A DNA stretch of 64,000 nt from Tetrapyrgos nigripes (GCA_013368315.1 JAACJM010000066.1:1-64000); one strand, 5' to 3'; positions 32,300 to 44,395 are shown, counted from the first letter of the stretch. Notes: generated by a model not told the origin, from the letters alone. A program made the numbers and translations.

Positions 32300-33908
32300 A
32301 CATAGGCGCTCGCCGATCTTTTTGGAGCAGTTACGAAACTGTGATATATACCCGGGAACCCGGAGGAGGAGAATATTTAATTATTCTATTGATACTTGTC
32401 GCGCTTTTCGAGTTTCCACTTCGATTAACAGCCACCATATTAGATTGAACTACCGCAGCGCTTTCACCAAGCTTTCACCCTGCTCGAACTGCCGAGAATA
32501 AATACCTAACAGTCCCGCAGCCATTCAGATTCGATTCACAGCTTCATCAGGCTGCCCCACATCCAACCCACATCAGTTACGCCCGTAATATTGATCCTCG
32601 GTAGAATATCAAGATGTAGCTAGATTATAGGATGTGGATACACTGCTACCTTGATCGATGTAGTCAACGCAAACGCCCCTCCGCTCGTCCCAAAGACACT
32701 CAAGCTCGCGATACAAATTGTCGTTTCATAGATGAGGATGATTCAGAGCAATGACAGAGGCTTCGTGCTTCTACACAAGGACAGAAAGAATTCAAGAAGC
32801 AACTACTCAAAACCGAGCGACCTGGTGAGGTCGATAATTGAGAATATTAACCGTACGAGCGCTAGAAACGAAACACTTACGCCTCGTGCTGCGGCCATTA
32901 CTGCCCGTACACAGTAGAGTGTACTGGAGAAGATCACTTCAAGAGCTTCCTGAAGCTCTGTCAGTTGTCATCCGTGAGTGAAGCATTTTTCGCATCGGAG
33001 GCCTTGAACTTGAAAGTCTGCATACATAGTCAGAGGAGTATCTCGAACCTTGATTGTACAGCTCTGACTCATTTCTTGTGCGCAGTCGCAAAGAAGACTT
33101 CCCAAATTCTTGTCTCCTTGTATGATAATGAACCTTCAGGAATAGTGTCCAGCGTGATCATAGGTTCTAGAGCCTAAGGAAGCGAGGTTCTAGTACTTGG
33201 GCAAGATCAGCTATGATCGGCGTTGGGTAATACACTCCTCCTCCTCCTCCTCAATGATGTCAGGAATACTTACCCAGTCGAACGACTCCGACTCTCCCCG
33301 AGCTTCTGAACAAGCCACGAGTACCTTCTGCTATAAATAATCTGCAAGAACGATGCATGTTCACCCCAACTCTTCTAATAATTCATCGGAAGCACCCAGC
33401 GCCCGAAGTGTCTTCAGTCACTGACTAACAGTTGTATAACGATACAGTAACACTGACTCACGAAATATATGAGAAATATCATGAGAAATATGGGCTTGGG
33501 GACAAGGAGCCAGTCTCGATGACCAGGCTGACGATATTCATTGAGTACTCCGATTTGCGCGGTTTGCCAGGTGCCTTGCAGGTGCCACCAGTGGGTTTGA
33601 ATCGTGGGCAGCATGAGCCTGCCACGCCCCCGGCTTAGTAGAGAGAGGGGCCCCTCGATATAATCAAGGGAATGGCAATCAGTTCCCCGTGCTTTACTAG
33701 GCTTTCCCCTCGACTTTGCCAGCGCTGTCTTGCTTATGGCAAGTCTGCCTGGCCAAACGGTGGCGCGCCTATCCGAAATCTTCCCACGAACCGTCGAACC
33801 GACGATATGACGCGTATCTCTAGTCTCCTGTCTTCAATCTCTACCATCTGCTGTGGACGGCGAGGCGATAGACCCAACAATCCTTCTCGCGCACGCTCGA
33901 ATCCATTA
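32300..33908. other. intergenic; upstream region of the Urc4-like gene
   Basis: 1.6 kb with no gene I can name. Short frames at 32732-33177 and 33432-33638 lack support. The Urc4-like frame is open upstream to about 33672, so the true start of that gene could lie in this stretch. Confidence 0.4.
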
Positions 33909-35657
33909 ATGCCGCTTATAATCCCAACATCGATGACCTCAGACCAGACAGCAGCATATCTTCGGACACTACCTGCAATACGAGAGCGATGCGGTCGCGT
34001 CTTCCAGCTAGCAAAAGAAAGAAAGCTAAAGTACTTTGACTATCATCCTGAAAAAGAGGGAGAAGTTACGGATTTTTTGCTTGGGTATTATGAGCGTGCG
34101 TTATACCATGGTCAAATACAGGAAATTGTTTGACGAGTCTAACTTTATCTAGCGCGATTTTGGGTCAAACTTTGACCAGGTAGCTTTTACTGTTTCTCTG
34201 GACTAGAACTCGTTCAAAACCGATATGGATTTCGTAGATTCCTCCGCACGGACGCTGGCGGCACTTTGACATTGGGCGGCCTCGTGTAGAGCCTCTCCTA
34301 TCTCAATGGCAATCACAATCCCTCGCAGACTCCAAGGAAGCCAGCAAACGCCTCATCGATCTCTTTGTTGTCTCTGTTTTACTTGACGCAGGAGCCGGGA
34401 AAGACTGGGGATACACAGAAGATGGCGGAGCGAGGTTTACTAGATCCGAGGGTCTGGCGGTTGCAAGTATACATATGTTCGAAGCTGGGTTGTTCTCCAG
34501 CGACAAGAACCAACCACATCGAGTAGATGGTGCGTTCTATTCCTCTTTTTCCTATCTCAGCATGCTGAAGTCTTTTGTTTTCTCTTCTAGCTGCCGCCTT
34601 GTCCAAAATATCCGTGGACTCGATAGCGAAGCATATGCAAGTGTCCGAGTCAAATCCTCTTGTCGGTCTCGAAGGACGGACTTCCCTGCTCAAGAACCTC
34701 AGCAACGCTCTCCTTGACAATCCCAAATTCTTTGGTGAAGTGGGTAGACCCGGAAACATGCTTGGTATGCCTTTTTATTACTGGTGCTACTTCATACGAC
34801 GTCCTCATCATATCTGCCTCTAGGTTTTCTAGAATCTGCATCCAAATCATCCTCTGACGGAAAGACGCGTCAAGTACCTCTGGCCGCCCTCTGGCAAATT
34901 CTTATCGAAGGTCTCAGCCGTGTTTGGCCAGCAACCCGTACAAAGTTGGCAGGAATCGCTCTGGGTGACGTTTGGCCTTGTGAGGCACTGAAGGAGAGCG
35001 CCAAGGAGGAATCAGTACGTGTCTTTCCCGATATGAGCCGGTCATCTAAAACTCAAACAAACCCTCTTCAACTTTTTGCTAGGACGACCTCGTCCCTTTC
35101 CATAAACTCACCCAGTGGATGACATACAGTGTAGTTGAAGCAATCAAGCAAACGATGAAGTGGGAGATAGTCGGGATGGAAGATATGACGGGTTTACCAG
35201 AGTATAGGAATGGTATGTTTAGCTTGCCCCCGTCACTGTTTCGGGGATCACAGCTCTCAACTGCTTCACTTCTTCTTGTGCTCATAGGTGGCCTCTTCAT
35301 GGACCTGGGCGTCCTCTCTCTCAAGCCCGACGCACTCCCTACCGACCCGCAATCTGGCTTGCCTAAAGCTGCTTCTGACCATCCTGCCATCGTCGAGTGG
35401 AGGGCGATGACAGTTATCTTGCTGTCAGTTTTCTATCAGGTTCTACCTCTATACATTCATACTCATTTATGCTCATGAACAGAGATCGCGTCGCTGACTC
35501 CATCCGCACCAAAGCCGGACTAAGCCCGGCTCAGCTCAACCTAGCTCAAGTTTTGGAGAGTGCAACATGGAAGGGTGGACGAGAGATTGCCAAAACGAAG
35601 AGGCCTGAGACGGGGGGTCCGCCATTGGAGCTTGAGAGCGATGGGACTGTCTTCTAG
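33909..35657 (+). CDS. DUF1688 protein, Urc4/Urg3-like (uracil catabolism)
   Basis: Exons 33909-34094 (end uncertain), 34153-34179, 34238-34529, 34591-34764, 34824-35014, 35083-35212, 35288-35423 and 35483-35657 sum to about 436 aa. Family blocks in order: YLRTLPAIRERC, KYFDYHPEKE, RDFGSNFDQ, IPPHGRWRHFDIGRPR, SVLLDAGAG, FTRSEGLAVASIHMF, SNPLVGLEGR, GRPGNMLG, TGLPEYRNG, DLGVLSLKP, HPAIVEWRAMTV, and a tail ending GGPPLELESDGTVF. DUF1688 includes Urc4, needed with Urc1 for the reductive-independent URC pyrimidine degradation route of some fungi; its biochemical step is unsettled. The exon 1/2 junction needs phase 0 but offers only GTGCGT one base too far, or a GC donor. The start could instead be 33807 or 33933. 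Confidence 0.82.
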
Positions 35658-35921
35658 GTTTAGGTTTGGGGTTTTTTACTTTTGAATGACTAGGAAGGAA
35701 AAACTGTACAAATGTAACTCTCAAACTAATAACAATGCCCAACGCCCCAGTCTAATGAGTAGCTGAATACATGCAATCTAATGTAGGATTATCAGGAAGA
35801 AAAAGTGCAAGTATCTGTATCGTATGTAGTATATTACAACCGTACAAGGCAAACCTTTTTTGCGAGAATAAAAACCGATAAATACAAAGACAAGGATGGC
35901 CTCTCTTTTTGCCAGGAGGCA

Positions 35922-38701
35922 TCAACGATGTCTCAGCTCCCGAGCTAACCGCCAACATAAGATGAAAGCGATAAACGCCGACACACCACCCAGCCTACAA
36001 GTGGAGAGTAAATATATACGGACTGGATCAACAGTGGAAAGACAGAAACGGTACCTACCTAAAGATGTAGGCCACAGAGTTCGAAAATTTCGGTATCTCA
36101 TCTTCAGAGACATCCCTCGACTTGCGATGAACGACCGTCTTGTCTGGGTCAAATATTGCGAAAATGACGGAAGATATCCCTGTCACGATGAATTGGGGTA
36201 TGACGATGAAGATATTGGAAATTCCCTAGATGCGACGACGGACATATGAGTCTCGACAAATGAAAGTAGTAGAAGGAAGTTAAAGGAGAGACACGCACGA
36301 GAATAATCCCCGCTTTTGCACTCAAACCACCACCATTGTGATTGGCACCCAAATCCTCCTCCTCGTCCACACTACCCTCTTCCTCATCCCTATCCCTATC
36401 CCTCGTCCTTCTATTCCCAACCAACGTAGCTTCCTCATCTGCCTCCTCATCACCCTCACCCTCACCATCGCCATCACCATAATCATCCCCAAACATCCTA
36501 ATCTCAGGCCTCAAATCAACTTTGGACACTCCAGCTGTTGAACCCAGTGTTAAAAACTTTTTTCTCCTTTCTGCTCCTTCTTTCCGAGCTGATTCGCCAT
36601 CTTCTGATTCGACGTCGCTTTCTGAATCTGAGGAATGTCCGGGGACAAATATTTGCGAGTCTTCCCTGACATTGACACCGGCACCGCCAGAACCGCCTAT
36701 GTTCCTGTTCCCGTTCTCATGCCCTGGGCCACCGCTGGTACTTCGCCTATGTGAAGTCGATAATCGTGTCCGAGTATCCGTCAACAAGATTGATGACCTG
36801 TCTCCTGCACCTCCACTCATAGAGTCAGCCGGCTCAGTCAGGATGGCCTCTGCAAGGAGAGCAAATGGAGCCCATGAGGTGACAGCCCAAGAGAAACCAG
36901 TGACGATGATGAGGAATGTTGCTCCGGCGACGGAATAGGTGAAGCTGAAAAAAATAAAAGAAATAAGGTCAGAAATCTATCCAGAGTCATCGCAAGACAG
37001 ACTCACAAAGTACCCATCATGCAAACAGCAACAATAGCATGACTCGCAGCCCACAAACTTGCTATATGCACTTTAATCGACTCGGGTATGCTCAGCTCTC
37101 TGAGTCTCCCCAACAAGCCATTCCCACTCGTAAATCGCCCAAGTCCTCTCGGTGTCCTACTACTCCCAGGCGACATTTCATAATCATCCACTGAACCTGC
37201 ACTTCCTCTTCCTCCACCCATGACTCCTCCATTTACATGTCTTGCCTGACGAGGATGTAAACGTTCTCGTTTTCTTCTCCTCGAAGACGATGAAGCTTCC
37301 GTGACGAAGAAGGGTACACCGATGGTGACTAGGAGCGAAAGGACGGAAGAGTAGAAGAGAGCTCGGGAGCCGAGGCGAGTGGATTCTTCTTCGATGTCGT
37401 CAATGGTGTCTCTGAGCACCAGAGAGGAAAACTGATGAAAAGCTCTGGTCAAAAAGGTACGAGTGATGTTTTGAGTATTTTGAGATTTGAGGGGGTCGTA
37501 GAAGGCCCGTCTGTTAAGGTCTCCGACGTAGACGGTGGTGTAGAAGAGGATGGGAAACCAGGAAATCCAGGCGAAGAATTGAATGATACACTGGGGAAAA
37601 AAGGTGATATATGCTATGAGTCCAAGCTTCGCTGCGCGCAAGAGATATATAGACTCACTATTTGGCGGATGGTTCTCGGTAGATTAAACAGGTTTGTGAA
37701 AATCTCTTTCAATTCTTGGGTAAAGCTTTTACTTGAAGAGCTGAGTGGAATAAGATGAGAACATGAAGACTCGTCGAAGGTGAGACTGATTCTCACCCAC
37801 CAGGACCGCTCGGACCCTTCAATAACACTCGTTCGTTGACCATACCCGCTGTGACCAGCTGAGTTCCTAGCAGTATCAAACTAGCTAGGATACTTATGAT
37901 TTGGAGCTCAGAAGAGCCGAGGATTGGGAGCAAAGAAGGTAAATTGAGGTTTCCCCTACAAAAACAAGTTAGTCTGATATACGTGAAAAAGCAAGAACGA
38001 CGAGCGTACACAAAGAATCCAACAACAGCTCCCACTCCTCCCATCCGCGCTGCCCAAGCAGTCCCAGCAGATTGCATTGACGCAGGTAATGTGTCGACAA
38101 CAAGAGCACGGTCTACAGCCATTACTGGAGGAAAGCGTATCGTAAATTCAGCTGTCGCTGACAGGAGCACTCTGTATAACACACCTGCATTGATACTGAA
38201 GTCAATGAGGAAAATGGACAAAACTGCGAGCCATAATGTCAATGTTGTAGGCTGCACGTTAAAAATGAGCTGTCAAGCAGAAACCAAGACGATTGTTACA
38301 CGCACGTTACTAGTAAACCATCCCGCGACCTCCTTTGTCCATCCCAATAGCAGCATTGCAATACTGCACAACACTGTTCCAGAAAACATATACGGTCTTC
38401 TCCTGCCCCATCTAGACGTGCAAGAGTCTGCCATGACACCTATCAACGGTTGCATAACCAGTCCAGAAAGAGGTCCTGCGATAAATACTATGGCCATATG
38501 GGATTTTGATATGCCTAGAGCAAGGAGATATGGTGAAGCATAGGACATTTCGACAGACCAGAATATTTGGACGCCTAGTAAGCAGATGGTGATGATTGGT
38601 AGATGGAGGAGGGAGGGACCACGGATAAATGCGTGTCCAGAGAAGTGACCGGCATTAGAAGAGTCATTCTGGTCCAACAGTGCAAACCCGCCGCCTGTCA
38701 T
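35922..38701 (-). CDS. sucrose-type sugar:H+ symporter (GPH/SUT family MFS)
   Basis: Nine exons: 38701-38306, 38251-38185, 38124-38010, 37955-37797, 37740-37659, 37590-37007, 36944-36299, 36225-36059 and 35994-35922. The total is 2289 nt, 762 aa, all in phase. Signatures: GPLSGLVMQPLIGVMAD, then SRWGRRRPYM after helix 2, DFSINA...AVDRALVVDTLP in helix 4, QFFAWISWFPILFY in helix 7, GLSAKAGIIL..FIVIPQFIVTGISSVIFA in helices 11-12, and a LCWRLARELRHR tail. Known relatives (plant SUT, fission yeast Sut1, fungal homologues) import sucrose, maltose or related glucosides with protons at the plasma membrane. Oddity: a hydrophilic insert of about 200 residues (exon 7), very acidic with Asp/Glu/Gly runs, sits before the last membrane pair. 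It ends about 265 bp from the convergent Urc4-like gene. Confidence 0.85.
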
Positions 38702-39020
38702 GAGCGTTCAGAACAAAAGTTGCTGGATGTTAATGCGGACAACGGGCGTGTCGTGGCGCCTGGGTAAGCTGGATTACGCGTTTATCACGTGCACTTTTGC
38801 TGTCCAGGGCGTTCCCGTACGGTCTGGCATGCACAACTAGTAAGCTTGCTTGTCTTTGCATGCAGAGAACTTTCAGCAAAGATTCACTCTAATTTGCTAG
38901 ATTTTCTCTGCAATAATTCCCCATGGATTCAATTCCAAGCTCCGTATACGGGTCGAGGAACGTCGCGTAAAAAACGAGTACATACTTGCTACGCAAGAGA
39001 CAAACCAAGATGCCATACGA
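38702..39020. other. intergenic, promoter side of the sugar transporter
   Basis: About 320 bp between the transporter start and the stop codon of Gal80-like copy 1, both on the minus strand. No gene is visible. Confidence 0.5.
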
Positions 39021-40285
39021 TTAGTGCAGGGTTACTCTCCTTCCCGTGTCAGCGCTCTCCTTTATCGCATCAACCACTCGTCTAGTCCTAACCGCATCTT
39101 CCAGAGAAGGATACTCCCCTACCCTCCCATCTGCAAAGGCATCCCATGCTCTTCTCACAAGCGCATATGGATCCTCCTCCTTCCCCACATCAGTTTTCTC
39201 CCCATTTACAAAAATCTCCGGTTCCATCTTGATCCAATTATTCTTCCAATCCTCTACACGGATATTCCCCTCCTCTCCATCAATCAACCATAAAAATTTG
39301 ACTGCATCTTCCGCGACTCCACACTGCAGATGGAAATTGAAGATCGCGTTATTCTTCAAAAGGCCAGACGTAGCAACTTGAGTAGGAATATCCTGTGGAA
39401 CCTTTCGTCCAGTTGGCTTCATATCCTTTTCGTCGAGGACTATGGCTTCTGGATATGGATTAGACGTGGTGGATGTGAGGGAAGCGATGGGTCCAAGAAC
39501 GTATTGGAACAGATCTAATCCATGTCCACCTGCGATGTCAAGCATACCTGCGCCATTAGCAGCGTTGACGAGGTAAGCATTCGTTGCGGTGGTGAATTTG
39601 CCCCGAGCAGGAATGGCGTGCGTATATGAGAGGATCTAAACGTTGGCAGGAGGTTCAGGTTGAATGAATTCGTATGAGCTCAGATTTTGATGACTTGCCA
39701 GAGTAGTCGAAAGCACTCGTCCAATCTTCCCCGAGTCAATTATAGATTTTATCTGAAAATCATCGAATTTGGAGTCAAGACTTACTTGTTAACAACATAT
39801 TCGAGGAACCTTCTACGCACCTTATTGACAAACTTCATCTCCCTCAGCTGCGTACCAACCAAACTCTTTACCCCTTTTTTCTTCGCTGCTTCGTTTATCT
39901 CCTCAGTCTCCTTCGTATCCCTCCCAGCAGGCCACTGCAAAAATAGATCCTTCCCAGCCTCGATAGCATTTAGCGCTGCCTCCTTATGCTCCATCGTCTT
40001 AATCGACACGACAACCAAATCCACGTTAGGATCCGCGGCAATGTGTTTGGTGGACCCATGATAGGCTTTGATTTCGACGTTCTCGATACTTTGTCCCAAA
40101 GCAGCCGACGTAAGCTCGGAATACTTCTTTGCACTAGCTGTAGCTGAGTCTTGGTTAGTTGTGGAGACTGCGACGATGCGATATTTGGAGGACAGAGGTT
40201 CTTGGAAGAGAGGAGGAGCGAGTATGGACGATGCCCATCCTTTGTTTGAAGATAATCCAACGAAGCCAAGACGGATGGGTGTCAT
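39021..40285 (-). CDS. Gal80-like Gfo/Idh/MocA oxidoreductase, copy 1
   Basis: Three exons: 40285-39821, 39752-39699 and 39635-39021, 377 aa. The N-terminal Rossmann motif is MTPIRLGFVGLSSNKGWASS. It is followed by DPNVDLVVVSIKT and DLFLQWPAGRDTKETEE, where active Gfo/Idh enzymes carry an E-K-P motif; here it is QWP, so the usual catalytic lysine is absent, as in Gal80 proteins. Helical link KSIIDSGKIGRVLSTTL; C-terminal domain NGAGMLDIAGGHGLDLFQYVLGPIASL and WLIDGEEGNIRVED. In yeasts Gal80 is an NAD(P)-binding repressor of Gal4; other fungal relatives are uncharacterised. A dehydrogenase role is not excluded. The second intron has a GC donor (GCAAGT). Confidence 0.8.
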
Positions 40286-40614
40286 GATACAACGTTGACA
40301 ATGATAAGAGGGCCTGAGGGTTTCCTGGATCTACTTACACATGGGTGTAGTTAAGTATGTCCTTGTATGCCGAAACTATCGGGAATTGATTACAGGAAAT
40401 CCAAAGTCGCCCCTGAGATAAAGATCAACCACTGCAGAGGTCAATAGTCAACATCGATTTGTGGACAAGCTCCAGGGATGATCAAGACCGAGTAAGGTGT
40501 CAGAGGGTGTCTCATCCATGTTGACGACAGTAATCAAGTGCAGCGGCAGCAGCGCTCAACCTAGTAAACTTTCCGACAAATCGAAGCCATGTCGCACGAC
40601 AATGCTATTGTATA
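40286..40614. other. intergenic, promoter of Gal80-like copy 1
   Basis: About 330 bp between minus-strand genes; no gene seen. Confidence 0.5.
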
Positions 40615-41868
40615 TCACTGAAGAACAATTCGGTTTCCAGTAGCCCCGCTTTCCTTGATAGCATCGACCACTCGTCTAGTTCTCAGCGCATCCTCGAGTG
40701 TCGCATACTCCCCAGCTCGCCCTTCGGCAAAAGCATCCCAAGCTCTCCTAACCATCCCCAACGAATCCTGATCCTTCTCCAACTCAATCTTCTCTCCATT
40801 CAAGTACAAGTCTGGGTCGTAAGATGAGAAGATCATATTCTTGTGATCCTCAACTCTGATATTCCCTTCTTCACCGTCAATCAACCATACAAACCCAATA
40901 GCATTTTTCGCCACGCCAGCTTGAATGTGAAAGTTGAAAGCACAGCCGTTCTGAAGAAGACCTGATACAATGGCTTGAGTGGCATTGGTCTGAGGTAGGC
41001 GTTCCTCAGTAGGAGTGAAATCGTGAGGGTCAAGGATTATGGCTTCAGGAAACTGTGTCGATGTAGTCGATGTGAGTGAGGCAATAGGTCCGAGAACATG
41101 TTGCATCAAGCCAAGCGCATGTCCTCCTGGTAAATCTATCATGCCAGCACCATTGGAGGCGTCCAGGGTGTAGGTGTAAGGAGGAAGAGCGTACTTGCCC
41201 AATCCAGGTGTAGTACATGTTATGAACTAGGTAAAGTGCAATGTTAATAATAAAAATTAACGGTCGTAGGGAAAAAATACTCACAAGTGTAGAGGACAAC
41301 ACTCGTCCGATTTTGCCAGACTCGACAAGAGACTTCACCTGGATTCAAAAAATAAGTAGATGTCATCAACTAGCGGCGAGGGTCAATATCATGCGATGCA
41401 TCGCTCACCTTTTTGGCAAACGGAGCTTGGCGAAACTGCGTCCCAATCATGGTCTTGACACCTTTCTTCTTCGCCGCCTCATACAGTTCTTCTGTCTCCT
41501 TGGCATTCTTCCCCGCTGGCCACTCCAAGAACAAATCCTTTCCAGCCTCTATAACCTGCAGTGCAGCGTCCTTGTGCGACATCGTCCTGATGGATATGGC
41601 CACCATATCGACATCAGGATCTGCAGAAATTTGTCCGGCACCGGTCGCACCATGGTATGCCTTGACCTTGAATTTCCTTGCCTCTAGCAGCTGACCCAAG
41701 CTCGGAATACTTCTTCGCACTTGCCGCAGCTGAATCGGGATTACTCGTCGACACTGCGACGAGGTGGTATTTGGAGGAGAGAGCCGGTTCGAAGAGAGGG
41801 AGAGCGAGTGTCATTGAGGCCCATCCTTGAGAGGACAGACCAATGAAACCGAGACGGATAGGTGACAT
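40615..41868 (-). pseudogene. Gal80-like Gfo/Idh/MocA oxidoreductase, copy 2 (1-bp frameshift)
   Basis: Exons 41868-41409, 41338-41285 and 41226-40615 match copy 3 exactly in intron position and in exon 2/3 length, but exon 1 is 460 nt against 459. The extra base sits near 41671-41675, where ATTCAAGG replaces ATCAAGG before the KAYHGATG block. The frame from MSPIRLGFIGLSSQGWAS therefore ends soon after. Everything else is well kept (DLFLEWPAGKNAKETEEL, NGAGMIDLPGGHALGL, WLIDGEEGNIRVED), and CG sites are not depleted, so the lesion is recent or a sequence error. The E-K-P catalytic motif is EWP. Without the extra base the protein would have 374 residues. Confidence 0.78.
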
Positions 41869-42209
41869 AATAGCCGAAGAACTTGAAGTACGAAGGTTGA
41901 GTTGCTCGCGAGAGCCTTTAATGTGTAGTTTTTATGCCGAGAGCGTCGGTGATTGGTGACCGAGGAGAAATCCCTTAAAGATCGGCGAGGCAGCGATTGC
42001 ATACTATCGCTCAGCAAGTTTTGGTCAACAAGCCTCACTCACAAAATTAGCCAATCCAAAATGTGGTATACGGCAAGTGCTGACGCGCTGACGCGTCTTT
42101 AGGGCCACTAACGTCAAAGTTGCAACACAGCTTCTGAATTGTTGTCTATTGTTGTACACGATTGCGGGTGTAGGAAATATACAGGAAAAATTTTACATCC
42201 ATACATGGA
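41869..42209 (-). promoter_or_regulatory. conserved promoter block of the Gal80-like family
   Basis: The 5' flank of copy 2 is closely matched by 43792-44000. Shared blocks include GCAGCGATTGCATACTATCG (one base different), TCAACAAGC and AATTAGCCAATCCAAAATGT. A CATAAAAAC element lies about 60 bp upstream of the ATG at 41868, and a CCAAT-containing block (AGCCAATCC) farther up. The duplication shows that coding and regulatory DNA were copied together. Confidence 0.55.
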
Positions 42210-43439
42210 TCACTGAAGAATGATTCTCTTCCCAGTAGCTCCGCTTTCCTTAATAGCATCAACCACTCGCCTATTTCTCAACGCATCTTCAAGCGTCGCA
42301 TACTCCCCAACTCGCCCATCCGCAAAAGCCTCCCAAGCTCTTCTAACCGTGCCCAGCGCATCGCCGTCCTTCTCCAACTCAATCTTCTCTCCATTCAGAT
42401 ACACGTCCGGATCGAAGGATGTGAAGACCGTATTGTTGGGATCTTCAACGCGGATATTTCCCTCCTCGCCGTCAATCAACCATAAAAACGCAACGCCATT
42501 TTTCGCTATGCCAGACTGGATGTGGAAGTTGAAAGCAGCGCCATTCTGGAGGAGACCTGATACGATGGCTTGAGTGGGAATGGTCTGAGGAGCTCGGTCC
42601 TTAGTGGGAGTGTAGTCTTTGGGATCAAGCACTATGGCTTCGGGGAATTGATTGACAGTGGTCGCTGTGAGAGAGGCAACTGGACCAAGAACGTGTTGCA
42701 GCATTTCTAAAGTATGTCCTCCACCAATGTCGATTAGGCCAGCACCGTTAGAGGCGTCCAAAACATACGTATAAACCGGGAGTGTGTATTTGCCGAAGCC
42801 TGGTGAGGTGAATGATACGAACTAGATAAATGTTAGTGAGTGAAATCTAACATGCAGAGGGGGAGGAGACTAACTAGTGTGGAGGACAGGACTCGTCCAA
42901 TCTTCCCAGCATCAACAAGCGACTTCACCTAGAGAAACGTGAACGACCGAACAGTGACATCATCGAAGTTATTTGCTCACCTTCCTGGCAAATAGGGCTT
43001 GGCGGAACTGCGTCCCAACGACGGTCTTGATACCTTTCTTCTTCGCTGCCTCGTACAATTCCTCCGTCTCTTTGGCACTCTTCCCAGCTGGCCACTCCAA
43101 AAACAAGTCCTTTCCAGCTTCAATGACCTTCAATGCAGCGTCCCTGTGCAGCATCGTTTTGATGGACACGGCCACCATATCGACATCAGGGTCTGCAGAG
43201 ATTTCTTCAGCTCCCGTCGCGCCATGGTATGACTTGACCTTGATGTCTTTGCCTGTAGTGGTAGAGCCAAGCTCAGAGTACTTCTTCGCACTCTCTGCAG
43301 CTGAGTCGGGATTACTCGTGGTAACTGCGACGACGTTGTACTTGGAAGTGAGAGCTGGTTCGAAGAGAGGGACAGCGAGTGTCCTCGCAGCCCACCCTTG
43401 AGAGGACAGGCCAATGAAACCGAGGCGAATGGGAGCCAT
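42210..43439 (-). CDS. Gal80-like Gfo/Idh/MocA oxidoreductase, copy 3
   Basis: Three exons: 43439-42981, 42928-42875 and 42821-42210, 374 aa and intact. The Rossmann start is MAPIRLGFIGLSSQGWAART. DVDMVAVSIKT follows, then DLFLEWPAGKSAKETEEL, with EWP in place of the catalytic E-K-P motif. GVKTMIG-type core appears as IKTVVGTQFRQA. The C-terminal domain has NGAGLIDIGGGHTLEMLQHVLGP and WLIDGEEGNIRVED, ending GATGKRIILQ. It is closest to copy 2. A regulatory (Gal80-like) or NAD(P)-dependent sugar oxidoreductase role is possible; the missing lysine favours the first. A sugar transporter gene lies about 4 kb away on the same strand. Confidence 0.82.
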
Positions 43440-43490
43440 GCTGGAGATGAGCTGAGAAGAGGTTGGGATGATGTCGTCAGGATGGCGACA

Positions 43491-43497
43491 CTTTATA
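43491..43497 (-). promoter_or_regulatory. TATA box of Gal80-like copy 3
   Basis: TATAAAG on the minus strand, about 52 bp upstream of the ATG at 43439. Confidence 0.45.
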
Positions 43498-43743
43498 TGC
43501 ACATCATTGATAGAAACATATGCCTTGGGAGTCGGGAAATGCTTGCTAGGGTTCACCGTTCAAAAGCGGGAAATAGATGATTGGTAATAGCACGAGTATA
43601 TGAGTAAGAGGCTTGGAAGAGGCTGGCTCAAAATAGACATGTCGTTGTCCAAAATTGCTACCCGGCTAGTAGCTACACATCTTATGACAGGACACAACCA
43701 GAAGTACCTGCATGATGCTACAGTACACCAACATTAGTTTGCC

Positions 43744-44000
43744 AGCTATTCCTGAGTTAAGGCGAATGAAATCGAGATGAATAGGTGCCATAACAGCCCA
43801 AGGACGAAGGTTGTTTTGCTCATGATAGCCTCAGGCTTTAATGTCTGGTATTTACTATGCGGAGTTCGTCGGTGATTGAGGATGAATCCCTCAGCTTTCA
43901 TACATCGGCGAGCCAGCGATTGCATACTATCGCTCAGCCAAGTTTTTTTGTCAACAAGCTTTACTCTTGAAAGAATTAGCCAATCCAAAATGTAGGGTAG
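43744..44000 (-). pseudogene. promoter and first codons of a further Gal80-like copy
   Basis: The sequence aligns with 41820-42070 across the promoter and the start codon. The ATG at 43791 reads MAPIHLDFIRLNSG, against MSPIRLGFIGLSS in copy 2. Similarity ends after about a dozen codons. CG sites remain, so this remnant has not suffered the C-to-T decay seen at 56405-56625. Confidence 0.75.
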
Positions 44001-44395
44001 GGTGGAAAACGGCGAATGGGGATGATTCCGCGATAAGTACGAAGTGCTTATCTTAGGTAGGATAAGCTAGCGTAAGGAGTGGCTATGCCTTTGCTGACGA
44101 ATCTCTGCCGTGTAAGGCAGATTCGGTATTCGCTTTGCTCCCGCCTTCCATCTCGTCCGACGCTCGCTCCTAGGACGCATACCTTCTTTTCGATTTCTCT
44201 CGCTCAAGAACGCGTCTTTCGCCTCAAAATCCCTCTCATTCTTTCCTCACGGCACCTCCCATCTTTCCACTGGTATCCGAGTTCGCCTCGATACCCTTCA
44301 TCCTAAAAAAACAAATTTGTTTTGTTTTTTAAGCAACCAGAATACGTTTCAGTTGCCAGTTTGTCTCCCATCCCCAACTCCTAACAAATCCCATC

